From positions 1 to 43,159 of IMG/VR virus record IMGVR_UViG_3300042402_000894: a stretch of DNA of 43,159 nucleotides. The stretch is one strand, 5' to 3'. The notes beneath the pieces are model-generated. The model was not told where the DNA came from and did no database searches. It saw nothing but the letters and a program-made list of their open reading frames with translations. The position numbers were made by a program, and so were the translations under genes. Below are positions 10,301 to 16,500 of the stretch, piece after piece (position 1 is the first letter of the stretch; every line of letters starts with the position of its first letter). This stretch comes from a virus.

Positions 10301-11499
10301 GTGGAACATCTGGGACTTCGGGAGAAAGTGGAACATCTGGAAGTTCAGGAGAAAGTGGTTCGTCAGGAACTTCTGGTACTTCTGGATTAGATGGTACATT
10401 ATTTGGTAGTAGCGGTACATCTGGAACTTCTGGAACAAGTGGTACAAGCGGAAGTAGTGGTTCATCTGGAACTTCAGGAACTTCTGGTTTAGATGGTACA
10501 TTATTTGGAAGTAGTGGTACGTCTGGAGCTAGTGGTTCATCGGGAACTTCTGGAGTAAGTGGAAGCAGTGGTACATCTGGAACTTCTGGTACATCGGGAA
10601 CTTCTGGCGTTAATGGTACAATGTTTGGGTCATCAGGAACTTCTGGAACATCGGGAGCAATTGGTTCTACTGGGGCGGCAGGTTCGTCTGGTACGAGCGG
10701 TACAAACGCTCCGGGATTTTCATCTGGTACTTCTGGTACTTCTGGATTAGCAGGAACAAGCGGAATAAATGGAACAAGCGGAACTAGCGCTCCGGGATTT
10801 TCATCTGGTACTTCTGGTACTTCTGGATTGACGGGCACGAGTGGAATAAATGGTACGAGTGGTACAAACGCTCCAGGATTTTCTTCTGGAACATCCGGAA
10901 CTTCTGGATTAACTGGAACAAGCGGAATAGATGGTACAAGCGGTACAAACGCTCCGGGATTTTCATCTGGTACTTCTGGTACTTCTGGATTAACTGGAAC
11001 ATCGGGAACATCGGCACCTGGTATAACTTCTGGAACATCTGGTACATCTGGATTTCCGTTAACTGGTACTACAAATAATGGTTTACTTACATATATTGAT
11101 TCACCACAGGGTGTTCAAGTTGAATCTTCGATATTATTTGATGGAACTACTTTATCAGTAATAGGTAACGTAGCATCAACAACATTTAGAGAAACTTATT
11201 CGAATTTAGGAACTGGTGCAAGTGCAACATTGGATTTATCTACGGCAAATAACTTTAGAAGACAATTTAATGGCACTGCAACAGTATCATTCGTAAACGC
11301 ACCAGCAGCAAATGCATTCGGATTTACTTTAGTAGTTGTAAATGCTGGAGCATATTCAATTACATGGCCTGTTAATGTTGATTGGGCAGGTGGAAATGCA
11401 CCATTATTAACATCTTCTGGAACTGATGTTTTAACTTTTTATACTTATGATAATGGTACAACATATTTAGGATTCACAACTGGTAAAAATTTAAGTTAA
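1315..11499 (+). CDS. giant collagen-like tail fibre with cupredoxin domains
   Basis: A 3394-residue, very Ser/Gly/Thr-rich fibre. Residues about 1-90 are a non-repetitive head, presumably for attachment. From about 95 to 1850 there are about 22 copies of a SGSVTASVSPxFGF-type unit, joined by SGSLFVSGG, FFSGSG and LFDIPRSALT segments. Two cupredoxin-like domains (about 500-605 and 1125-1235) interrupt this array. A beta segment near residues 1925-1985 (SLTIVHNLGIRYPMVQVYA) is of a kind common in tail fibres, and SSYALTASYA-type alanine-rich segments follow. Residues 2214-3246 are Gly-X-Y collagen-like. The last ~150 residues are a globular beta tip. No S74 chaperone is present. The gene follows tandem late promoters, and an adhesin candidate and a tail-assembly chaperone lie directly downstream. 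Role: long trimeric host-recognition fibre (inferred from composition and order). Confidence 0.85.
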   Translation: MAISNLLTGRVRVVSPKNVTSDRYQFLDLSQAEPNLGVPSFSASLLTNPAIVVSDDQGNRGFARTISLDQISGSFSGSFQGDGSQLTNIPAATARLIASGSATASFVEGNLVVNTNTTIQGNLNVRDSIFADQLIVNIVSSSIIYSSGSNLFGNTDSNIQQFTGSVRIQSELIGNNITGSSFTGSFTGSFFGDGRDLFNLPQATRLSTGSVTASVSPEFGFKVESIQSGSQFTGSLFVSGNITADFYFGDGSNLKNVPSTVAPRIASGSVTASIAPNTGFIVNTFAQFEFPVSASMFSGSGRGLFDIPRSALTPDALTATLIATGSITASVSPDYGFKVEAGDLGSQFSGSLFVSGGNIRVETGSFFSGSGVGLKDIPRSALTPDALLSTLIASGSVTASVSPDYGFIVVSANSGSQFTGSLFVSGGIEINSGSSYSGSGARLFDIPVKALKDLDLSKISSGSATASISPDKGFIVNTFSTFSGSMIISASAVYHTSESLNTTLNISQYQDITYILNGDIANTNPTLTLVRGITYTINVDAPGHPFWIKTAQSVGQDDLYNDGITNNGAEFGVITFSVASNAPNTLYYNSEYDIFMRGVINVVDTLLKREGELKVIANTNITGNTSIVGNTTITGITNITGGLIVSKQSVFESTITASMFSGSGRGLFDIPRSALTEDAFRIASGSVTASVSPVYGFRVETDKTDISGSVVYGAQFTSSVDISGSLRANIVIANEISGSDISGSFQGDGSRLTNIIVPPQTATRIVSGSVTASVAPNTGFVVTSTDFGSTIIGGLGITGSLFVSGTISLGSGSFFSGSGEKLFNIPRTALTPDALLSTFIASGSVTASVSPNFGFKIESTEKGTQFSGSLFISGAGVFLNSGSFSGSGKNLFDIPISALSDLDTSKIFSGSVTASISPNRGFEVFAATSNFSGSISASVFSGSGRGLFDIPQSALSSEVFRISSGSTTASVSPNFGFRVQSFESGSDFSGSIRIDSSSFIYAEGAFLRNIPRNALTEEALISTEIKSGSVTASVSPNEGFKVTSIESGSQFSGSLFVSGGYIRVETGSFFSGSGAGLSDIPESALSFKINRIASGSATASISPDYGFRVNTFSTISGSFIVSSSNRTIPTYDIDKVFNVSNDGSNSYIFDGAASGSNPTLTLVRNVEYVFNVNATGHPLWIKTVNGPGSNNAYNTWVTNNGEDNGVITFLVSGSAPDTLYYNCQFHGSMAGTINVVDALYIPAEIKLIGETKIEGNITASMFSGSGKGLFDIPQSAISGDTVRIASGSVTASVSPNFGFRVASFESGSDFSGSIRIDSSSFIYSVGTYLREIPRAALTEDALVSSEIKSGSVTASVSPDFGFRVITPFSSSVDESGSFSTQIGSRFTGSVDISGSLFVNDVSGAIYIGSSSFIYGVGTYLRNIPRSALTEDALISTEIKSGSVTASVSPDFGFKVIATDIVSGSIYGSQFTGSVDVSGSLKAFYLIGDGSQITNVQAAASPLIASGSATASVASGDTFIVTTGATGSGLDFQIGTRITGSVDISGSLQSQFFIGDGRFITNVQAAAAPFIGSGSATASVQSGDTFIVTTGATGSAIGSRFTGSVDVSGSVKAFLFIGDGSQLTNVQASAAPLIASGSATASVQSGRQFVVTTLGTFASVGSNSGSYYGSVFTGSVSISGSISSSRFEGDGGGLFNIPASALEDLQLDRIQSGSGRAIIDPLKLDVNVPITAALYIGDGGGLFNIPANALQDLKLDRIISGSVEGVISPNKGLEVNTSVRIFSGSLTVSGSVFVSGGNVVVASGSAFVGDGSGLTNISLANISFETFILKSGSFTASISPDKGFIVNASASIWGDAYIGNNLRAYNITGSNQIYSPHVSGGLYGTYTYQGNGPTASADYDILRYDPTRGHYIPQPETSLTETVSFNNVSSLTIVHNLGIRYPMVQVYATGSEDQILPGTIKSINDDTIQIVFSGLTSGHAVIGSGGSLINGSIPGDRVIGAVLSSSYAFVAETARNVTGFDSASLSALNDIQNLVRNSQTSSMSVFRAVSSSYALTASYALNAGQGSGTELFIYQTSSLVKAQVGKIHFTGSGVDVISSGSDGVLVRILGGGGGGAGFGDLLSSQTSSMLVGTASLAFTASYAMFALSSGNTDTASFLQINKDQTINASLTISGSIGVSGSIRIGTLISGSSDNVVVWNSATKILETRNVAGVQGSSGSAGSAGTSGTEGSAGTSGTSGTSGTEGSAGTSGTSGTSGSEGSSGTSGTSGTEGSAGTSGTSGSTGSDGTSGTSGTSGTSGTTGSDGTSGTSGTSGTTGSEGTSGTSGTSGSSGTSGSSGTSGTSGTSGTSGTSGTSGTSGTSGTSGSGGSSGTSGTSGTSGSTGSSGTAGSSGTSGTSGSSGSSGTSGTSGSTGSSGTSGTSGSTGTGGSSGTSGSAGTSGTRGTSGSAGSSGTSGTSGTSGGAGSSGTSGSGGTSGTNGSAGSSGTSGTSGTSGSDGISGTSGTSGTSGTSGTSGSTGSSGTSGTSGTSGTSGTTGSDGTSGTSGTDGTSGSSGTSGTSGTTGSDGTSGTSGSDGSSGTSGTSGTSGTSGTTGSDGTSGTSGTSGTSGSDGTSGTSGSTGSDGTSGTSGIGTDGTSGTSGTSGTSGSDGTSGTSGTNGSEGTSGTSGISGSDGTSGTSGSDGTSGTSGSDGTSGTSGISGSDGTSGTSGTSGSNGTSGTSGSNGTSGTSGTSGTSGIGTDGTSGTSGINGTDGTSGTSGSDGTSGTSGTSGSAGTSGTSGTSGLDGTYFGSSGTSGTSGTSGSSGTSGTSGTSGLDGTYFGSSGTSGVGTDGTSGTSGTSGINGSDGTSGTSGINGSDGTSGTSGLDGTFFGTNGTSGENGTSGTSGAGTSGTSGTSGTSGTSGQDGTFFGSSGTSGENGTSGTSGAGTSGTSGTSGTSGTSGLDGTYFGSSGTSGSDGTSGTSGAGTSGTSGENGTSGTSGLDGTFFGSSGTSGESGTSGTSGESGTSGSSGESGSSGTSGTSGLDGTLFGSSGTSGTSGTSGTSGSSGSSGTSGTSGLDGTLFGSSGTSGASGSSGTSGVSGSSGTSGTSGTSGTSGVNGTMFGSSGTSGTSGAIGSTGAAGSSGTSGTNAPGFSSGTSGTSGLAGTSGINGTSGTSAPGFSSGTSGTSGLTGTSGINGTSGTNAPGFSSGTSGTSGLTGTSGIDGTSGTNAPGFSSGTSGTSGLTGTSGTSAPGITSGTSGTSGFPLTGTTNNGLLTYIDSPQGVQVESSILFDGTTLSVIGNVASTTFRETYSNLGTGASATLDLSTANNFRRQFNGTATVSFVNAPAANAFGFTLVVVNAGAYSITWPVNVDWAGGNAPLLTSSGTDVLTFYTYDNGTTYLGFTTGKNLS
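2800..3123 (+). other. cupredoxin-like domain 1 with degenerate copper site
   Basis: Within the giant fibre. It contains PTLTLVRGITYTINV, GHPFWIKT (His544), a TNNG segment, then LYYN and an MRGVINVVD end, in the order of a plastocyanin/azurin-like beta sandwich. At the ligand loop the Cys and His positions are Ser590 and Asp593; Met596 remains. Compared with the second copy it has lost two of the expected copper ligands and is probably structural only. Confidence 0.65.
4684..5025 (+). other. cupredoxin-like domain 2 with complete ligand set
   Basis: Within the giant fibre. It has PTLTLVRNVEYVFNV, GHPLWIKT (His1177), VTNNGEDNGVITF, and then YYNCQFHGSMAGTINVVD, giving Cys1223, His1226 and Met1229. 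This His plus Cys-x2-His-x2-Met arrangement fits a type 1 copper site, although plastocyanins typically have a longer His-Met spacing. Copper binding is therefore possible but unproven. Confidence 0.65.
7954..11052 (+). repeat. collagen-like Gly-X-Y tract of the giant fibre (~1030 residues)
   Basis: Residues 2214-3246 are almost entirely Gly-X-Y triplets, mostly GTS, GTE, GSD, GSS, GSA and GIN/GLD. It is broken by nine aromatic interruptions such as GLDGTYFGSSG between 9658 and 10625, and by four APGFSSG segments between about 10711 and 10970. The same peptide is spelled with many synonymous Ser, Thr and Gly codons. Collagen-like fibre shafts are known in phages and are expected to trimerise. 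A long open frame on the minus strand here is a by-product of this composition. Confidence 0.9.
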
Positions 11500-11503
11500 A
11501 GTT

Positions 11504-12406
11504 ATGGGAATATTTAGAAGATTAGTAGAATCAGATTCATCGCAAGTTTTTCCTTTTGTATTTAAAGTAACAACAACTACTGCAAATACGGTATTTACTT
11601 GTCCTTTAGTAGATTATGCTGGATTATCACCATCTTTATTTATTAATTGGGGAGATGGTAACACATCACCACTAATAACAGCATCGAATTCAGCAAATAG
11701 AATTCATACATACACAAGTGTAGGAACTTACATAATTACTATAAGTGGATTTATGCCAGGATTTTCAGTAAATAATAATTCAGCAATTAGAAATCTTATT
11801 ACTGAAATAGTACAATTTGGAATAGTTGGTTTAAGAACAATTAATTTTTATGGTTGTCAAAACGTAACATCAATACCAAGCAGCGCATCTTTAAGTGCAG
11901 TTGGTGGATATACTGGATTAGATGAAGTGGTATCTTTTTCAGGATTCATGCAAGCAACTAGAATTACATCAATACCAGCTGATATGTTTCAATATTCTAC
12001 AAAAGCAACAACATTTTCAAACACTTTTGCATCTGTATTAACATTAACAACAGTTCCATCTGGATTATTTAATAATGTACCAAACGTAACAACATTTGCA
12101 TCTTGCTTTTTTGGTTGTACCGCACTAACATCAGTACCTTCTGATTTGTTTGACCAAAATACAACCGCTGTAAACTTTTCTGGTACTTTTTATAATTGTA
12201 GAGCACTTACAAATGTATTACAATTTACATATAATACAAGCGTAACTATTTTTAATAATGTATATAATATGAGTAGTACGGTAAATTCATTGTCTGGTAC
12301 TGCTCCGGAAATTTGGAATAGAATACCAATTCCAGCCGGTACTAACGCATTTAATAATTGTACTGGATTAACAAATTTTGCATCAATACCTTCAACTTTT
12401 AAATAA
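11504..12406 (+). CDS. PKD plus leucine-rich-repeat-like adhesin candidate
   Basis: A 300-residue protein starting 4 bases after the giant fibre stop. Residues about 15-85 look like a PKD-type immunoglobulin fold: FINWGDGNTS (47-56) and, after a gap, HTYTSVGTYIITISG (68-82). The rest carries short repeats such as TSIPADMFQYSTKATTFSNT, TTVPSGLFNNVPNVTTFASC and TSVPSDLFDQNTTAVNFSGT, typical of BspA-like or surface-protein (DUF285-type) leucine-rich repeats with about 25-residue period. Many T-even phages encode a fibre-tip adhesin right after the long fibre, so this is a good candidate for the receptor-binding tip. It has no signal peptide, consistent with a virion protein. The tip role is inferred; the repeat assignment is by eye. 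Confidence 0.7.
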   Translation: MGIFRRLVESDSSQVFPFVFKVTTTTANTVFTCPLVDYAGLSPSLFINWGDGNTSPLITASNSANRIHTYTSVGTYIITISGFMPGFSVNNNSAIRNLITEIVQFGIVGLRTINFYGCQNVTSIPSSASLSAVGGYTGLDEVVSFSGFMQATRITSIPADMFQYSTKATTFSNTFASVLTLTTVPSGLFNNVPNVTTFASCFFGCTALTSVPSDLFDQNTTAVNFSGTFYNCRALTNVLQFTYNTSVTIFNNVYNMSSTVNSLSGTAPEIWNRIPIPAGTNAFNNCTGLTNFASIPSTFK

Positions 12407-12407
12407 T

Positions 12408-12851
12408 ATGTATTTACGAATTATAAACGATACGATTAACTATCCTTATACTATTAATGAGTTAAGAAATTCATATCCAAATACAAGCTTACCATCCGAA
12501 TTAACGGATGAAGCTTTGATTAAATGGGATATGTATGTAGTACAACCAACTCCAATGCCGGTTGATTACACAAAAAATATTACCGAAGGAACTCCTACTT
12601 TAATTGATGGGGTTTATTATAAAAGTTGGAATCAAACTAATGCTACTTCGGAAGAAATTTCTTATAGAATAGAAAATCAATGGGAACAAGTAAGAGTATT
12701 AAGAAATCAATTATTATCTGAGTGTGATTGGACACAATTAGCAGATATACCAACTGAAACGAAAGAATTGTGGACATCATATAGAGCACAATTAAGAGAT
12801 ATTACATCTCAATCCAATCCTTTTTCTATTAATTGGCCTGTGAAACCTTAA
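12408..12851 (+). CDS. tail-fibre assembly chaperone (Phage_tail_APC-like)
   Basis: 147 residues. I chose the ATG at 12408, one base after the upstream stop; a longer frame from 12378 would overlap the upstream gene and add ten unlikely residues. The C-terminal third, with VLRNQLLSECDWTQLAD, then ELWTSYRAQLRDIT and NWPVKP, matches the signature of the phage tail assembly chaperone family PF16778. Such proteins assist folding or trimerisation of tail fibres and are normally encoded next to the fibre they serve. Located immediately after the giant fibre and the adhesin candidate, it probably acts on one or both. It has no S74-type or enzymatic motif. Confidence 0.8.
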   Translation: MYLRIINDTINYPYTINELRNSYPNTSLPSELTDEALIKWDMYVVQPTPMPVDYTKNITEGTPTLIDGVYYKSWNQTNATSEEISYRIENQWEQVRVLRNQLLSECDWTQLADIPTETKELWTSYRAQLRDITSQSNPFSINWPVKP

Positions 12852-12864
12852 AAGGAAATTATTT

Positions 12865-12874
12865 TATATTTATA
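12865..12874 (+). promoter_or_regulatory. late-promoter-like TATATTTATA
   Basis: TATATTTATA lies in the 50-base gap after the assembly chaperone, 28 bases before the next ATG, with no TTTG at the -33 position. It matches the element before most late units in this window. Confidence 0.6.
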
Positions 12875-12901
12875 CCTATAACAAAAAGTATATAGATATA
12901 A

Positions 12902-13180
12902 ATGGTAATACATAGTCCAATATTTTCAGGTTCAATTTCACAAGCTTCAAATGCGTACGCAAATTTAAGTGGTTCATTTACTGGGTCCTTTACTGGTTCG
13001 TTTAAGGGTACTATTGATGTGTCACAAGCATCATTTGATAACTTATTTGTAAATAGTAAATTATCTGTAACTGGTTCTCAAATTATAACCGGTTCAATAT
13101 ATTTAACGCAAGGCGGATATTTGGTGGATGGTGTAAACGTATTAGACTCAGCAATAGCTTTTGCAATAGCATTAGGATAA
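12902..13180 (+). CDS. small fibre-like virion protein
   Basis: 92 residues, with a Ser/Gly/Thr-rich N-terminal half containing LSGSFTGSFTGSF, the same SGSFTGS motif found near the start of the giant fibre array. The C-terminal half (TGSIYLTQGGYLVDGVNVLD) is a short beta-type tail. It is the first gene of a new late unit and lies 12 bases before the next small gene. It may be a short fibre, a fibre-shaft connector or a remnant of a fibre gene; no specific function can be assigned. No signal peptide or membrane segment. Confidence 0.6.
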   Translation: MVIHSPIFSGSISQASNAYANLSGSFTGSFTGSFKGTIDVSQASFDNLFVNSKLSVTGSQIITGSIYLTQGGYLVDGVNVLDSAIAFAIALG

Positions 13181-13192
13181 AAATAAAACAAA

Positions 13193-13525
13193 ATGGCAAA
13201 TACATTTAAAAATAGTATAACAAGTTCAATAGGTACATCTGGTGTTAAAGTATATGAAGCGCCAGCAGGAACAGCAGCAACAATAATTGGTGTAAACATA
13301 GCAAATACTACAACACAAAATATATCTGTAAGTGTAATGCTTAGAGATAATGGTGGAAATAAATGTGTGTATTTGGTAAGAAATGCTTTAATTGTACAGG
13401 GTAGTTCAAATGTTATGGTGGGTGGAGAGCAAAAAGTTGTATTAGAGGCTACGGACTTTATTTCAGTTACATCATCATTGGCAGCTTCGGCAGATGTAAT
13501 TGTTTCGGTATTAGAATTGACATAA
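13193..13525 (+). CDS. small beta-rich virion protein (shares a domain with 330-1247)
   Basis: 110 residues starting at an ATG after an A-rich leader. The sequence runs VKVYEAPAGTAATIIGVNI, then a central strand region (KCVYLVRNALIV), then GEQKVVLEATDFISVTSSL and a VIVSVLEL end. It aligns by eye with the two outer parts of the 305-residue protein near the left end of the window, without the helical insert. Such small beta proteins sit beside fibre genes in T4-like environmental phages, and a role as a fibre-base or decoration protein is plausible. Function unproven; expressed with the second giant fibre, 16 bases upstream of it. Confidence 0.65.
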   Translation: MANTFKNSITSSIGTSGVKVYEAPAGTAATIIGVNIANTTTQNISVSVMLRDNGGNKCVYLVRNALIVQGSSNVMVGGEQKVVLEATDFISVTSSLAASADVIVSVLELT

Positions 13526-13541
13526 TAAAAAGATATATTAA

Positions 13542-16500
13542 ATGGAGTTTAACGGTAATAATCCTAATGGTTTAAATCAGACTAGTGTAAATAGTATATC
13601 ACTTTTTGTAAGTGGTTCTCCTATTTTAAATGCTTCATCTGAATCTATAAGTGTTGTGGGAAACTTCAGTGCTTCTAAAATACAAACGGATGAGATTGAT
13701 TCATTTGGTAATAATCCGTTACAAATAAAAGCAAATACACAAATTAGTGGTTCGGCTAATATTTCATCATCAATATCAGCATCTTTATTTAGAGGAGATG
13801 GTAGTGGATTATTTAATATAAACGCATCATCTATTGGTGATTTGGATAGATTAAAATCAGGTTCTGCAACAGCTATAATTTCTCCAAATAGAGGATTGGA
13901 AATAAATACAGCCGTAACTATAAGAGATTATCTTATTGTAACTGGTAGTGGTATTTTTAGAGGAGATGTTACTGTAGCTGGAAAAATAAATACAACTGAA
14001 TTATTTGCAACATATATTTCATCATCAATAATCTACGCAAGTGGAAGTAATAAATTTGGTGATGCACAAAACGATAAGCAAGAATTTACTGGTAGTGTAG
14101 GAATTACTGGTTCATTATCATTTGGAATTGGCTCACTAAAACCAGATATAACAACCGATGATGTATTGGTTTATAATTCTACAACTGGTAGAATTGGTTT
14201 TAAAACAGCAGCAGCAACATCTGGTACATCGGGAACTTCTGGAACATCAGGTACAACTGGTTCTGCTGGTACATCGGGAACTTCTGGAACTTCTGGCACA
14301 AGCGGCACAAGTGGTACATCAGGAACTTCTGGAAGTAGTGGTACATCTGGCTCTACTGGTAGTGCTGGTACATCGGGAACTTCTGGTTCAACGGGTTCAT
14401 CGGGTACAACGGGTTCGGCCGGTACATCGGGAACTTCTGGAACTTCTGGAAGTAGTGGGACTAGTGGTAGTAGTGGGACTAGTGGCACATCTGGAACTTC
14501 TGGAACAAGTGGTTCAACGGGTTCGGCTGGTACAACAGGTTCATCGGGAACTTCTGGTAGTGGTGGTACAACCGGCTCAGCAGGAACTTCTGGCACAAGC
14601 GGAAGTAGTGGCACATCAGGAACGTCTGGCTCAGCAGGAACTTCTGGTTCAGCCGGAACATCTGGTACGAATGCATCGGCCGGTACATCTGGTGTAAGTG
14701 GTACAACAGGTTCTTCGGGAACTTCTGGAGTAAGTGGTACATCGGGAACTTCTGGTACAAGTGGTACTGCTGGTAGTGGTGGTATAACTGGAGGTGGTGG
14801 TACAAATGGAACTAGTGGAACATCCGGAACTTCTGGTAGTGGTGGCACATCAGGAACTTCTGGAAGTAGAGGTACATCAGGAACTTCTGGTTCATCAGGA
14901 ATAAGTGGAGCAGGTGGAGGTGCTGGTACATCAGGAACTTCTGGTACAAGTGGTACATCAGGAACTTCCGGAAGTGGAGGTACATCAGGAACTTCTGGTA
15001 TAAGTGGAGTACAAGGTTCATCGGGTTCTAATGGAACTTCTGGTACAAGTGGAAGTAGAGGCACAAGTGGTACATCAGGAACTTCTGGTATAAGTGGAGT
15101 ACAAGGTTCATCTGGAACTTCAGGAACTTCTGGTATAAATGGAGTGCAGGGTTCTTCTGGGTCTGCTGGTACAAGTGGTGTAAGTGGTTCTGCTGGAAGT
15201 AGTGGTACAAGTGGAACTTCTGGTGTAAGTGGCTCAGCTGGAAGTAGTGGTACAAGTGGAACTTCTGGTGTAAGTGGTTCTGCTGGAAGTAGTGGTACAT
15301 CCGGAGTAAGTGGTTCTGCTGGTAGTAGTGGTACAAGTGGTAGTAGTGGCACAAGTGGTACATCAGGAACTTCTGGCACAAGCGGAAGTAGTGGTACAAG
15401 TGGTAGTAGTGGAACTTCTGGTGTAAGTGGCTCGGCTGGTAGTAGTGGAACAAGTGGTAGTAGTGGCACAAGTGGTAGTAGTGGTACAAGTGGTAGTAGT
15501 GGCACAAGTGGTACATCAGGAACTTCTGGTACAAGCGGAAGTAGTGGAACAAGCGGAAGTAGTGGAACAAGCGGAACTAGAGGTACATCAGGCACCTCTG
15601 GAACAAGCGGAAGTAGTGGAACATCAGGTTCGTCTGGCACATCAGGAACTTCTGGTTCAGCAGGTACATCGGGATTATTATCATTAGCAGGTACAACTGA
15701 TAATGGTGTAATCACATTAAATGGAACTGCACCAAACGCAACCGTTGAAGCAAATTTAAGATTCGATGGTACTACATTAGCGGTAACTGGTAATGCTACA
15801 ATTAGTGGTGACCTTACTGTAAGTGGTACAACAACATATATTAATACAACAACTTTAAATGTAGGTGATAATATTATTACACTTAACGCAGATATTGGAG
15901 CAGCAACTGCACCAACTGAAAATGCTGGTATAGAAGTTAAGAGAGGAAACGCAGCAACAAAACAATTTATTTGGGATGAGGGTAATGATAGATGGTCATT
16001 TGATGATAATACATATGTAAATGGAAATATTCAGGGAACTGGTAACATTGTTATATCAGGTACAATTAATACTGGACAAGGTGTAACTGAGGTTTATTTA
16101 ATGGACCAAAACGTAAGAACTACCGATGGTGTAACATTCGCAACCGTTAATACTGGACAGGGTGCTAACGAATTATACGCAATGAACCAAAATGTTAGAA
16201 CAACTGATAATGTTCAGTTTACTAATTTAACTGCAACCGGACAGGTTACTCTTAATAATAGTCAAACTAGACCTGCATCTTTAGCAACTCTTAATAACTA
16301 TCATACTAGAATGGGTGGTAGTGATGTTTATCTTAACGTTGCATCATTGGATGGTACATATGGCTATCAGGTAGCATTACAATCTGGTAGAAATAGTGAT
16401 AATGCTAACTTTGGAATGTTATTAAATCCAAATGGTGGCAATATAACTGTTGGACAATATACTGCATTAGGATATACTTTAGGCGTAGCTGGTACTGGAT

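Noticed and set aside
7572-10838. 1088-residue minus-strand open frame (Pro/Val/Glu repeats) opposite the collagen tract
   Set aside because: Its VPEVPDVP repeat is the exact shadow of Gly-Thr-Ser codons on the plus strand; it has no promoter or start context and the plus-strand fibre is well supported.
7954-11052. CRISPR-like array
   Set aside because: The short repeats are in-frame protein repeats with synonymous variation and no constant repeat-spacer pattern.
12378-12407. Longer start for the tail-fibre assembly chaperone
   Set aside because: It would overlap the adhesin gene by about 30 bases, and the ATG directly after the upstream stop gives the expected protein.
14171-15715. 514-residue minus-strand open frame of the same type
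   Set aside because: Same reason: it mirrors the collagen tract of the second fibre and starts and ends with it.
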